The translations under genes and the position numbers were made by a program. Under the pieces are notes generated by a model. The model was not told where the DNA came from. It saw nothing but the letters and a program-made list of their open reading frames with translations, and made no database searches. A stretch of 64,000 nt of DNA from Siphonodentalium dalli (lineage: Eukaryota; Mollusca; Scaphopoda; Gadilida; Siphonodentaliidae), in assembly GCA_032622095.1 (NCBI GenBank), contig CP136064.1:128327605-128391604 (forward strand). Direction: 5' to 3'. Within the stretch, counting starts at the first letter, position 1. Every line of letters starts with the position of its first letter. Shown in pieces: positions 45,097 to 56,092 of the stretch.

Positions 45097-45506
45097 TGTC
45101 TGCCATTTGCAGAATGAGGTCCCCAGAGGGTGAATTTAGTGATGCTATCTCTCACAGTGGCCTAGCAATACCAAATTCACCCTCTGGAGACCTCATTCTG
45201 TTTAGGCCTCATCTTCTGGGGAGTATCTATAGTATCAAATTAACATTGTTGTTAGTTACATTTCCCTTCTAGGAAGTTTCTATATCCCCTAATTTGCAGA
45301 AGATAAATTTGTAATTGAGGTGCCCAATGGGTGAACATCACCAACTTCAACTGGGGAACTTCAATCTTATCCTAGGTCTGCCATAGCAGTTGAGGGCCTT
45401 AGCAGAATGAGGTCCCCAGAGGGTGAATTTAGTGATGCTAGCCCACTGTGTGGGATAGCGTCACTAAATTCACCCTCTGAGGACCTCATTCTGCAAATGA
45501 CAGACA
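45097..45506. mobile_element. MITE with stem-loop at each terminus, copy 2
   Basis: GTCTGCCATTTGCAGAATGA is mirrored by TCATTCTGCAAATGACAGAC. Each terminus contains its own hairpin built from CAGAGGGTGAATTTAGTGAT and CACCAAATTCACCCTCTG-like arms, with GATAGCGTCACTAAATTCAC on the right. The central part (CTATATCCCCTAATTTGCAG AAGATAAA) is shared with the copy at 30,599-31,050. Confidence 0.85.
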
Positions 45507-45595
45507 CACTATCACACTATTTCAAGGCTTGATTGTATAATATTACATTGTGTTGCTTGAGGCCAGGCATGCACAATGTAGGAACAGACACGCTG

Positions 45596-45838
45596 TTTTG
45601 TGATGCTATCCCGCACAGCGGGCTAGCATCACCAAATTCACCCTCTGGAGACCTCATTCTGCTTAGGCCTCATCTTCTGGGAAGTATCTATAGTATCAAA
45701 TTGATATAGTTGTTAGTTAAATTTCCCTTCTAGGAAGTTTCTATATCCCCTAATTTGCAGAAGATAAAATTCATAATTGAGGTGCCAAATGGGTGAATAT
45801 CACCAACTTCAACTGGGGAACTTCAATCTTATCCTTAT
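45596..45838. mobile_element. MITE with stem-loop termini, copy 3 (truncated)
   Basis: Begins within the left hairpin (TGATGCTATCCCGCACAGCG) and continues through CTATATCCCCTAATTTGCAG to CAACTTCAACTGGGGAACTT. The right terminus is missing where pearl-like units take over. It lies about 90 bp after copy 2. Confidence 0.75.
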
Positions 45839-46812
45839 CAGATTTGTGAAAATGGGATCACAAAGTCAAATAAGGGCAGAGCCAGAAACTTAACTATTTC
45901 ACTACATAGTAATTCTTAAAATATGTTTGCAAGAACTAGTTGGCTTATATAGCATGGAATGTTCTTCCTTGACTGCAATTCAGATTTTTTTTTAAATGGG
46001 GTCACCTGGTCAAATAGGGGCCAAGCGAAGGACAGTTTCCCTCTTAATATGCTTCCTTCACAAGGACCATCAGGTCTATTTTACTGATATTTATGATATG
46101 TATGAAGGGTTCTTTGGTGTCTGGGAATCAAATTTATTCAAATGGGGTCACCAGGTTAAATAGGGTGGGACCAGGGACATAACTATATGTCTATAGCAAT
46201 TCTTAAAATGTCTTCTCAAGAGAGGTTGGACTATTTAGCTTGCATATTGTATGGAGGAATCAGGAGGATCCTTTAGTGACTGAGATTCAGATTTGTTAAA
46301 ATGAGGTCAACCTGTCAAGAAATGGCGGGCTATGGGGAGTTAACACTTTTGTGTCTAATAAAATCATTGAAATACCAAATTCATTAAAACATCTAACTTG
46401 GAACCACCTGACTGATTAATCTGACATACATGTATTGTGTTTTGGGTCCATGGATAATTGGGCTTCAAACATGTCTAAATGGTTTTAGAAAAAGGCGCTT
46501 GTGAGATTGGAAATTTACAACAATTGAGAAAGTTTGAGGTGTCGGTTGTGAAATTCCAACCTAAGACTTGGTAGTCTGGAGCCCGGTCGGGAGGGGACTT
46601 GTTGAGCTGGAGGAGGGGGATGATCAGTAGTGTACAGTTGGTAATTTCAAGGTGGATTTTCACCAATCTACATACTTGAAGTCTCTCTAGCCACATATCC
46701 TGTTTAAATCTACTTCTTTTAAAGTGATTATGAAAAGTGCTGACTGTTGTGGTCTCAGAGTCCCAGTCTTTGCAGTCTGGTGAGCGACCCCACAGTCATT
46801 GACTGTCTTGTT
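45839..46812. repeat. Pearl-like element, copy 4 continuation and tail
   Basis: Three to four diverged ~170 bp units (GGGTCACCTGGTCAAATAGG, CAGGGACATAACTA) are followed by the family tail from 46,559: ACTTGGTAGTCTGGAGCCCG, GACTTGTTGAGCTGGAGGAG, GTGGATTTTCACCAATCTAC, and finally AGTCCCAGTCTTTGCAGTCT GGTGAGCGACC. The same tail at 58,179-58,437 is about 90% identical by eye. Confidence 0.8.
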
Positions 46813-47162
46813 GTTAGCATGCATGCACATCAGCTTTATACCCCGCCCGTGCATTTTATATATATAGGGCCTACCGGTACATACAAATACATAAATACCG
46901 GTACGGTAGTTTTATTTAAAGGAGTAGGATCTGTCTGTTGGCCTACGTATGTTTGGATTTTTCTCGTATATAGCTATATACCCATGGACCGATTTAAACC
47001 AAATTTGGTGCGGGAACTCGGGACCGGTACCAGGGCGGATGTTATAACAGCGTTAGTCTTAAAATAAAAATAAAAAAATTTAATAAAAAATAAAAACAAA
47101 ATGCTTGTTAAATTGAGCAAGGAGCTAAAAATAATTTTTGAAACAATTAATTAATATTTTTG
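46813..47162. other. Non-coding interval
   Basis: No gene is supported. CCCATGGACCGATTTAAACC AAATTTGG (about 46,981) resembles wording common in mollusc-type interspersed repeats, but no family is assigned. Confidence 0.4.
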
Positions 47163-47166
47163 TTAA

Positions 47167-47636
47167 AGGTACTCAACCCGATAAAACTCCTCTCAATTAC
47201 TATTTCAATGGCTTCGGGGGGTCAAAAATATTTGATTCGAGTCGAGGAAGTCACCCATCAAAGCTCAGATTTGTTAGATATCGATTTTAGAAATCTATTA
47301 TTTTTCATTATCGGGAATACTATCTGGCCCAGAACTCAGTAAAAATTGCGTTAAAATTACCACTTGATTTTAGAGTTATTCATCCTTGTCTGTTTGAATA
47401 GATTTGGAGTACACATCCAGAGCAGATTACGGCAGTTATTGGTACTCATCTCGAGAACATAACAAATTTGAAAAATCAATATCTAATAACTCTGAGCTTT
47501 GTTTGATGGGTTCCTCGACTCGAATCAAATATTTTTTACCCCCAAAGCCAAAGAAATAGTAATATAGGACCCTCTGATCGGATTGTTGTTGTTGGAATCT
47601 GTTGAGATGGGGACCCTCTTTACGGGTTGAGTACCT
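47167..47636. mobile_element. 470 bp TTAA-flanked MITE
   Basis: TTAA at 47,163-47,166 and 47,637-47,640 flanks 14 bp perfect TIRs AGGTACTCAACCCG/CGGGTTGAGTACCT. Longer imperfect inner inverted repeats include TCAAAAATATTTGATTCGAG TCGAGGAA (47,222) against TTCCTCGACTCGAATCAAAT (47,511). No coding capacity is seen. It is of the same TTAA/piggyBac-like class as the element at 16,211. Confidence 0.9.
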
Positions 47637-47776
47637 TTAAAGTCAAAATGTTTAAACGATCAAAATGTGCGCGAAGTGCACACAGGGGCCGCCGCCGAAT
47701 AAAGACCATCTAAGATCAATATGTGATAGAAGCGAGCATGGACGTGCGCCGCATGCCCCACCCGACGGTGTATAAA

Positions 47777-48565
47777 GCGGATAGCTCAGTTGGTTTGTGG
47801 AGGAGCGGATAGCTCAGTTGGTTTGTGGGCCGACCTCTGAGCTACACCTTCAACACGGTCGAGGGTTCAAACCGACAAAATATCGGTCGGACTTTGTGTC
47901 GCCATCTGCATTCCCAGTACCACGGGCATCACAAATCAATCATCGATGCCACGATCAGTGATCTGAGAAAGATTCCAGAAGCCAAAGAGTCTCAGACAAA
48001 ATTTGAAAAAATGCGTACTGGATTAACTTCGTACCTCTGCTCCTCTCGTAATGTCATGACCAGAAGTCATGGTAGAAGGGTTTCTCCATCAGAAGGACAC
48101 ATCACAGGAGGATTAGTAATCCCTCCAACCATCAGTACTAATGCTATCAGATTATCTGCATCTTCATAGAGGCACAACTTGGCACAACGTCGGATCGGGA
48201 GCCGACGCTAATGGCTGTCCCGTGTGCAACAATGTGCGCACGTTATTTAGATCCCTACCGTGGCGAAGAAGCCACGGGTTCGGCAAAAAACTTCCTGGAA
48301 AAATAATGGATCTACTCGATCCCGTCCTTGGTCACTAGGACGTAGCAACAGTACAGATACAGATAAAGGCTCCATTTCGGGAGCCTGTTTCAGCCAGTTA
48401 GTCTATAATTTAAATTAGTCATCTGTTTCAGCATTAGCATCATCTTCTGTACCACAAAATAATGTAATGATATGATGTGTAATAGTGTGTACACCGTATA
48501 TATCCAGACGATTTATATGGATTGTAGCCTGAAATGATAAAATAAAGAGCGTCTATCTATTTAAA
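47777..48565 (+). repeat. SINE-like sequence with duplicated tRNA-type A box
   Basis: GCGGATAGCTCAGTTGGTTT GTGG occurs twice (47,777-47,800 and 47,805-47,828) and matches a tRNA A-box/D-arm. GAGGGTTCAAACCGAC (47,862) is a good B box. Behind this head lies a long body of about 700 bp with small hairpins (ACCGTGGCGAAGAAGCCACGG; GGCTCCATTTCGGGAGCC) and an AATAAAGAGCGTC end. A 114-codon frame at 47,825-48,169 overlaps the tRNA head and is probably spurious. No target duplication was found. The long body is unusual for a SINE. Confidence 0.65.
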
Positions 48566-49235
48566 GTTCTGCTGTGTGAAAATTTTGAAACAAATTGCCT
48601 TCAGGCCAAAGTTTGGCAAAAAACATCAGAAATTAGCAATTTTTCATAATACTTTTATACAGCGTGTATATCGATATTTCGTGTAATCAGTTGCATCATT
48701 ATTTGGAGGTTCAAATAAGACACGTGGCGACATGCATACATGTCCTAATTATGTCCATTTTTAGATACGATAACCTGACATGCCCGTATAAATACTCCTG
48801 AGTCAGGGGATGTTACTCTAAGAAGCTACCATATTTATAGAGTTATGTCCCCGTGTAGTGACATTTTGTTGGGAAAAAAAAACAACGAACATTGTGTCTT
48901 CAAATGACGATCACATAACTAATGCAGCTAGAAATAGTGTTAAGACAATTTATAGATATTCTTATATTTTGAATAGATCTACTCTTCCTTCTAAACTTTT
49001 TTCAAGGAGTGTTCCTGAAAATATTTGTTGCTTATTTCGTAATTCGTTGCAACTCACTCAGGTGACACTGCCAGTCCGACACTCCACAGTTTCTGCAGGG
49101 ATTGGTGCAAAAATAAGGGGACATCAATTCATTGAAAAATAACTGAAATCTGAACTCACAACACATATACAATGTATATATGCCTGGTTGAGCACATACT
49201 AGACTTAAAGATTTTGATACAGAATTGTCATTTTG
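48566..49235. other. Non-coding interval
   Basis: No gene or repeat is recognised. A 94-codon open frame at 48,858-49,142 has no visible domain. Confidence 0.4.
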
Positions 49236-49244
49236 GGGCCAGTG

Positions 49245-49388
49245 TAGTCCAACAAATTAGACTTTCGGATTAATTGGAATTTTAATATTTGGACATTTAT
49301 GGACCATTTAATTAGAAGGAGTAATACAATCGTAAATGTCCAAATATTAAAATATGTATTAATCCGAATAGTCTAATTTGTTGGACTA
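49245..49388. mobile_element. 144 bp hairpin MITE with 9 bp TSD
   Basis: TAGTCCAACAAATTAGAC is mirrored by GTCTAATTTGTTGGACTA, with continuing near-perfect arms (GGATTAAT, TTAATATTTGGACATTTA). The perfect 9 bp repeat GGGCCAGTG flanks it (49,236-49,244 and 49,389-49,397). A 9 bp duplication points to a Mutator-like or similar transposase. Confidence 0.92.
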
Positions 49389-49401
49389 GGGCCAGTGGGG
49401 G

Positions 49402-49529
49402 CACAGGCTTTGGTAGTTTTATATACCGGTACCTTTTTCATGAAAATGTTATCCTATCTTACTTATAAAGAGTAAGTAAGATAGGATAAAATTTCATGAA
49501 AAAGGTATATAAAACTACCAAAGCCTGTG
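49402..49529. repeat. Near-perfect 128 bp hairpin
   Basis: CACAGGCTTTGGTAGTTTTA at 49,402 is mirrored at 49,529, with arms of about 57-61 bp meeting at CTTACTTATAAAGAGTAAGT. The only large difference is a block of about 8 bp (ACCGGTAC) present in the left arm only. It begins 5 bp after the TSD of the preceding MITE. No flanking duplication is clear. Confidence 0.88.
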
Positions 49530-50173
49530 ATGGGGGTAGCAATAAGAGTTATCCCCCTTGACTGTGCCTGAAAAATGATATTTTGATGAAAAAATAAGCG
49601 ATTTTCAGGGCCGTGGGACACAAAAACAAGATTTTTCTGAGTATAGCCGCCTATGTTGTCTGGAAGAACACTGTTTCCTCGCAATAATATAACAAAAATT
49701 CCAACTTCTCACCGGTCAAGTGCTATGATTTAAAAAAAAATATTTTTCATGCAGATGACAAATTTTAGGTGCTATAAAGTCACGCTGGTGTCTGGAGCCA
49801 CTGTTTCGCAGAAATCGCTACTACTTGATACTGGTGGGGTCAAGGTCACAGCCCTCATAATTGGCTATGGCAATCGGCAATGTCGAAGCCATTTGCTGAA
49901 GCAAACTGGGCCACGGTAAAGGGTTGCCGTAGCAGATTGCCGAAGCCAAACAATCTGAATTAAAAGGGCTGAGGTCACCTGAAACAATATTTAAAAAAAC
50001 TCAAAGACATCCTCTAAAAATCCACAAAATCATAACTAACCTATATAAGCTTCTCTCAATAATCATGCCACACCCATGGTGACAGAAAACACTGATACTC
50101 TATTCTAAGAAATTTATCCCTACTGAAGTACTGATCATTCGAAACTGTGTCACCTCAGTCAGTCAGTGCCGCT
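49530..50173. other. Non-coding interval
   Basis: No gene is supported. A short direct or inverted GGCTTCGGCAAT/TTGCCGAAGCC motif pair occurs around 49,865-49,955. Confidence 0.4.
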
Positions 50174-50636
50174 GATGGGGTCATTGTCACAAGTCTCCGG
50201 TCACATTCGTAGCCAGCTTTTTAAATCGATCACAAATGTAGCCAGCTTTTCTATGGCGATCACATTTTTAGCCAGCTTTTCATATTCATGCGAGCCTCAA
50301 TGAACAAGATTAGGTTAGTCTCATTTTTCTGAGTTGATGAATGAAAAACAACATAAATTTTAATTTGATATTAGTTCATCTAATAACCTGAGGTTTCCGA
50401 TCAATGTCGTTCTAAAGATGATCGAATTATATTCCAATATATAAGTTGATAAACGAAGTCAGTTTTGGAGCATGACATCGATATTTTAGTCACGAATGCG
50501 ATGACGTCATATTTCGCGCATGGAATTAGAAAAGCTGGCTATGAATGTGATCGCCGGCGAAAACCTGGCTACATTTGTGATCGATTTAAAAAGCTGGCTA
50601 CGAATGTGACTGGAGCCTTGTGACAATGACCCCATC
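50174..50636. mobile_element. TIR element with GTAGCCAGCTTTT subterminal repeats
   Basis: GATGGGGTCATTGTCACAAG at 50,174 is mirrored at 50,636. The TIRs extend about 110 bp and each contains three copies of a 30-35 bp motif (GATCACAAATGTAGCCAGCT-like). No transposase and no unambiguous target duplication were found. Confidence 0.83.
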
Positions 50637-50639
50637 GGC

Positions 50640-51087
50640 ATCAGTGCTGCTAATGACGTAATGGTGTCGTTGTCGGAACGTTTAACTTTTATGCATAAAT
50701 GCACACCAGCCTCAGTTGGTGCGAGATTGAAATTTTGCTGTCAATAATTGCAGTCTGCTTCAATTCATAACTATTTTTCTTCCGAAGATCTGATAAAGTC
50801 ATTCTTTTATCACAATAACGAAACTGCAATAAAATTGATCATCGGTTGCATTTTGATCTTAGTATTAAACAGGGACCGATTGATCTGCACGGTTGTTTGA
50901 TCGATGAACGGAAGAAAATGAACTTACAAAAAATATCAACATGTGTGCATTTATGTAGAAAACACAATGACACTTGTCACGTGACACTACGCGAGACTGG
51001 TGTGCATTTATGTATACAGAAATGCACACAGTGTGCATCTATGTATAAAACATTTCGACAAAGACCCCATTAGCGTCGGTGCCGTCA
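50640..51087. mobile_element. Related TIR element with TGCATTTATGTA repeats
   Basis: ATCAGTGCTGCTAATGACGT at the left is mirrored by CATTAGCGTCGGTGCCGTCA C at about 51,068-51,088, and inner repeats GTGCATTTATGTA occur at 50,690 (inverse), 50,943, 51,001 and 51,028. The end sequence is close to that of the adjacent element at 50,174, so the two abut and are probably related. Confidence 0.65.
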
Positions 51088-51355
51088 CGAACGAAACACG
51101 GTGCGCTTTTATATCTGTTAGTGTGTACCTGAACAGGCTGAAGCACTCTTATGTCACAGTGACAAAATTAGAATATTATATAAGGGATGAGATTGTGGCA
51201 TGGGGACAGTCAAAGGGGACATGTCAATTTGACTGAATTGTACCAGTGGATAGTCATAGTGTGAGTCCTAAAACATGACTTCTTTCGCAGATTGCTTTTT
51301 CCAGAAGGGTTCGCACTATGTTCTCTACTGAACTATGTGAGTCCTCGATCATGCC

Positions 51356-52196
51356 ATGAATCTCTACTATGGCTGACAAGTGTGGAGATCATATTCCACC
51401 AGTACAAAACCTTGGATCTTTTTGAAGTTTTGACAGTGAATCTTTATGCTTTTCTCTGAATTTTGTTAGCCAATACTCTTGGGCTCCAAATAAACATGCA
51501 TGCACGTTTATTAATTTCTTGGGTAATTTCCCCCCTGCACAGTGCTTATTTGGGTCTGCACGTTTATTAATTTTGATGCTATGAAAATTGAAATCAACAC
51601 AAACTCAAGACTCTTTCTATGATTCCGATATCAAAATGTTGAGCTTACCGGTATAACTTTATGCATGTAAATGTACATGTATATGGCATGCATGTGAACA
51701 TTTAATAAAACACAACATGACACATACTGTCTTGATTCCTATACTTGACCTACTAGTACAATACAAATACTTTGTTTAACCACAGTTAATATGTTGATGT
51801 TTTACTCAGAGTTCCCCCTGCACTATTATTTGGGTCTGCACGTTTATTAACTTTCAATGGAATTTACGCCCTGCACTATTATTTGGGCCTGCACTTTTAT
51901 TTGGAGCCCAAGAGTATCGCAATAAACATAGAATTAATTACCCAGGAGAAGTTCCATAATTGTACGTCGCAAAGCAAAATCGCTCACAAATTCTCTTAAA
52001 TAGTGAAATTTTGAGATGGGACCTTCACCTACAGTGCAGTACATTATTAAGAAATGTGCAGATAATAACTAAGAAATATATTCTCCGTGTTATTTTTTCG
52101 ACTTTATAAGATTCCATGTCAAAACATCAAAAAGTTCCAAGGTTTTGTACTGGTGAAATATGATCTCTACGGCCGTTAGCCAGAGTAGAGATTCAT
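51356..52196. mobile_element. TIR element with internal TTTGGGTCTGCACGTTTATT repeats
   Basis: Left arm 51,356-51,435 (GAGATCATATTCCACCAGTA, CAAAACCTTGGATC) is mirrored at 52,119-52,196. A second inverted pair, CCAATACTCTTGGGCTCCAA ATAA (51,472) and TTATTTGGAGCCCAAGAGTA (51,897), lies inside. Three to four copies of TTTGGGTCTGCACGTTTATT AA occur in between. No transposase is seen. Confidence 0.75.
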
Positions 52197-52855
52197 CCTA
52201 TTTATCTATTGTGAGTCCCAGTCTCTTATTGTTCAGAGGGAGCAATGAGGTATCTGTATCTCCTTGAATGGGTGTGTTAGTTAGCACATAGCCCTGTTTC
52301 GATTCAGAATGGAATCCAGCTCTAGTTGGATTTAAATGTTGTGTAAGTGAGGTTATTTCAAATTTAGTAAAGAAGTGAGAGTCAGGAACAATTTTGGTGC
52401 TGTTGTAAGGGAATTATAGGCTTAGTCTCAAAGAGATTAACATATCATCTACATGTCTTGTTTGTGAAAATATATATGACTGGCACAAAATTATTAGAGA
52501 CCGGCACAAACCAAAATGACAGGTACCAAAATTTGATTTATTTCCAGGCTTGCGGAAGGGAAATTTGGGCAAGGGGAAAGGGACCTTAAAGTCGACCTAC
52601 TACTGACCTTCTTGTAGAAACACTGATAATACCTATATATAAGTTTAGAGATAAGACACTATATGGTGACAATATAATGTCACCATTGCTGTCTTGGCTG
52701 TGATGGGGTTAATCGGCACCGAGTTACACCTGCTAAATGGTAAAATATATGATTGGTTATGTATTCAAATAGATTTATTTGTGATAAATTCTTCAGATAT
52801 TGCATATTTCATCATTCCAAAGAAATAGTATTTAATTGATCATTTATACTCATTG
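52197..52855. other. Non-coding interval
   Basis: AT-rich with no recognisable gene or repeat structure. Confidence 0.45.
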
Positions 52856-53030
52856 GTTCCTAATAATCGTGATGACCTAATAATAGTGATGAGTGGGGAT
52901 TTAGCTGAAATTAATAATAGTGATGGCAATTTCACTCTATGTCTCAATGCCAAATAATAGTGATCATTCTGGATCATTGGGAATTTTCTCCAAAATTAAT
53001 AATCGTGCTGACACTATTATTAGACATCTG
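52856..53030. repeat. Cluster of TAATAATAGTGATG motifs
   Basis: Six copies of TAATAATMGTGATG lie within 175 bp: five in direct orientation, and the last (CACTATTATTAG) inverted at the right edge. Copies are irregularly spaced. This may be a short MITE with iterated terminal motifs. Confidence 0.75.
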
Positions 53031-54204
53031 AGAGTATGAGGTGATATAACGGTGATACTTAAATCAATGTTTTTTCCCCAGCATTTTCTTGTGGAAACAA
53101 TGTAAAATTAAATTAGAGTGAATAGGTGCACACTTCACATATGAATCTTGTTTTGGACATGAAATAATACAATTTGTGTAGGACCCCTAGCGGAAATTAG
53201 GACCCAGCAAATTGGGGGTTTTCATTTTGAATCATCTCGAATCAAATCGGCGAAAGATTTTAGATCGCATCAAATAGTATCAAGAGTGAAGAACAATTCA
53301 GATATCACTTGAATCGGCAGCCATAATGAATAGAAACATCATACAGATAAGTGATTGTTAATGGATCTTGTATTATGCAACCATAATGTGTTTTCTGTGC
53401 AATTCATCCTCTAATGCACTAATATACTTGATGATACCAAATCAACAAGAAAGACAGTATTGCTAGAATTTGCATGCATCTCATTTTGATGATAAATATA
53501 AATTGATGTGACTGCGATGAGTGATGGGTGGAGAGTAACTGAAGAAACCATGGGAATGGAAATGAATCAATAAAATTTAAATCAGGACAGGCAATTTCTA
53601 ATAAAATCAAACAACTTTGCTTTGAATCACACCGAATCTAGTGACAATTTTTAATTTAAACCACTATTTGTGGTACGTTTACAAAATGTTTTCATCTTTT
53701 GCGAGGATGCATTAATGATAGAATGTGAGGTTAATTCTCTGAAAATTGTATAAGATGGTGCTGATGTAACTGTTTATAATAAAATATACTTAAGTCATCT
53801 GATACCACACATCCCATGAAACTGCTATTTTTCTTCTACAGTATTGCTTTAGAAATGCATAATTGGCTTATACAGCTTTTTCTAAGGCATCTTTTTCATT
53901 TTGCCATACTAGTAGCAAATTTCGAGGACTATATAATACCACACAAAGTCAAATTCGTCAAACGATACCAAACCACCCATTCCCCACCTTACAAGTAACA
54001 ATATTTTCAAAGAAGTAAGTAGCGTGTCTTTGAATATGTTATATCTGTACATTTTGGACAACCACTCCATTACATGTAGCTTATACTCTGTTTTCAGCAA
54101 TGTAATATCATGTGATGTTACGAAAACTTATATGATATGTTTTTCCAGCTATTGGTACTATGGTCTTGGTCAAATGATTGTCAGTCAGAAGTTTCGATTG
54201 CAAG
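53031..54204. other. Non-coding interval upstream of NUDT gene
   Basis: No gene is recognised; open frames at 53,816-54,272 lack family motifs and overlap each other. 53,210-53,290 (GAATCATCTCGAATCAAATC) belongs to the dispersed AATCGAATC family. The promoter of the NUDT gene may lie in the right part. Confidence 0.4.
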
Positions 54205-54518
54205 ATGTATATACTATTGAGCAAGCTTTGCTACACTCACCAACCGATACTGTTACAGTTTGCTCGAGCTAGCATAAGTATAAAAAGACAGGCATCCAGC
54301 AGAGTACTGACATTTGACGATGCTGTCTCCCAAGAGAACAGACTGAGATTGAAATCAAAACTTATGAACATTGAACAGACAAAGATTGAGGTGGCCAAGA
54401 AAAAAAATTTGAAGCGCGTTTCCAGTATTTTGGCTCCACTGTGTCTGGTTGATGGAGTGCCTTCATTCTTATTTACTCTCAGGTCTGACAAACTTCTAAT
54501 GAACAGAAGTCAGATAAG
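54205..54518 (+). CDS. NUDT7/NUDT8-like CoA diphosphatase, first coding exon
   Basis: The ATG at 54,205 is preceded in frame by a stop at 54,175. The exon encodes MYILLSKLCYTHQPILLQFA and RASISIKRQASSRVLTF, an Arg/Lys-rich, acid-free N-terminus like a mitochondrial presequence. Next is DAVSQENRLRLKSKLMNIEQ, then VSSILAPLCLVDGVPSFLFT LRSDKLLMNRSQI. The last block is the UPF0035-type signature (V-P-L-C...L-F-T-x-R-S...L...H/N-x-G/S) that precedes the Nudix box in CoA diphosphatases. Donor ATAAG|GTAAGA leaves AG, completed by T at 63,640 to give Ser before FPGG. The enzyme hydrolyses CoA and its esters to 3',5'-ADP and phosphopantetheine. The presequence favours NUDT8 (mitochondrial) over NUDT7 (peroxisomal). 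Confidence 0.87.
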
Positions 54519-55670
54519 GTAAGAATTGCCATATACAACTTTTTGGCATATATAACTTATAATGTTACTTTAATTTGCTAAATAATCATTCTAGCTTTTC
54601 AAAGTGTTTGAGATCCTAATTATATTATCATATGTGTATCATATACTGCTCTCTTATTATTTACTAGTGAACTTGACCTCGAGATGAGAGCCATCAATTA
54701 TTATGGAATGACAATCTGGTTTCATAGCAATTCTATCAAGGAGGATATTATCTATAGCTTTATCAGGGGGGGTCTGCACATTTTCCCAAACACTAGGCGG
54801 GGGTTGGGTTGGTGATTTAGCAGCCCGGCTTACACATTTTTCCTGGCCCTGTAAATTTTTTATTGTCACCAAATTTCATATGGATCCTCGAGGTGACCTC
54901 TGGATGGGAGCCTCTATTTTTGCCACAAAATTTGTTTAAAACAAACATGGCCATGCACCAGCAGCCTTGTTACAGTCTTGTTGGTAGATAAAAAGTAGGA
55001 ATGCTTCTATAATCATGATGCAGAACATTGATCGGATAAGATCAGGAAAACCGAGTAAAATAGTCATTTGAAGCAGTTTGGATGGGGTGGGTCCCTATTT
55101 TAGTATCGGGAAAAAAAAAAAATTAGGGATGGTGGGTACCCAGAGGGCGGAAAATATTTTTTTGCGCATTGTGTCTGGAAATGTTTTCCTGAACCCCCAC
55201 TGGAACCCCCTGGCTTTATTGCCTTTAAAGTATAGTTGGAGTTACTGACCTTCAGTTGCAACAACAACATCTAATTCAACATTGATCACTTTTCATCATG
55301 TTCCACTGAAATAAGTGTTTAAAACTAAATGGGACATATACACTAAACTTGTTAATAGCAAAGAATTTTTATATTGAAATAATTATACCCAACTTTTGAA
55401 GAGAATGGGGGTATACTGGATTGTTCTTGTCCATCCGTCAGGAGATTTATCCGTCCATTGTACTGGTCATTCGTCCGGGAAGATATATCAGTTGAGTATT
55501 CAATTGTGTTTTCCGGATTTTCTGTTCTAGAGTTATTCATCTTTTGTTTATCTGGAAATATTTTTTTTTGGTCCGTCTGAGCAGATATCTCCACCATCAG
55601 TTGACAAATCTCAATGAAATTTGGTATGGATGACATTGGATGTTCACTACTAGGAGGGCAATCAACTTTT
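54519..55670. other. NUDT intron, left part
   Basis: No exon is supported. Short polypurine runs and a CATATGGATCCTCGAGGTGA phrase (54,880) that resembles the units of the 58-62 kb array are seen. Confidence 0.4.
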
Positions 55671-55671
55671 T

Positions 55672-56067
55672 AGCTCACCTGATACGAAGTCTATAGTCAT
55701 CACTCCTCGTCCGTCGTCCGTCCGTCCATCGTCCGTCAACAATTCTTTAAACATCTTCTTCGGAACCATAAGACCGAATGGGTTCATATTTGGTGTGGAT
55801 ATTCCCTAGGTGACTCACATTCAGATTTGTTCAAATAAGGTCACTGGGTCAAATAGCTGCGAAGCCAGGGCCATAACTCTTTCCCTCCATAGTAATTCTT
55901 TTAAACATCTTCTTCTCAAATACCATCAGGCCAAATGGGTTAATATTTGGTATGAATGATCCTTGGGTGACTGGGGTTCAGATTTGTTCAAATGAGGTCA
56001 CTGGGACAAATGTGGGCGGGGCCAGGGACATAACTCAAATTTATTTTTTTAGATTTAACTCTTTAAC
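55672..56067. repeat. Pearl-like tandem-unit element, copy 5
   Basis: Head AGCTCACCTGATACGAAGTC, a CCGTCGTCCGTCCGTCC run, then two units nearly identical to those at 44.2-44.6 kb. It ends at a run of 25 G (56,068-56,092). Confidence 0.85.
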
Positions 56068-56092
56068 GGGGGGGGGGGGGGGGGGGGGGGGG
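56068..56092. repeat. Poly(G) run of 25
   Basis: A homopolymer of 25 G on the + strand directly follows the pearl-like copy. Length in the assembly should be treated as uncertain. Confidence 0.9.

Noticed and set aside
47825..48169. 114-codon protein
   Set aside because: It starts in the tRNA-like head and shows no domain; probably chance.
48858..49142. 94-codon frame
   Set aside because: No domain, splice context or repeat association supporting a gene.
53816..54272. Additional upstream exons of the NUDT gene
   Set aside because: No family motif; the ATG at 54,205 with a stop just upstream explains the N-terminus.
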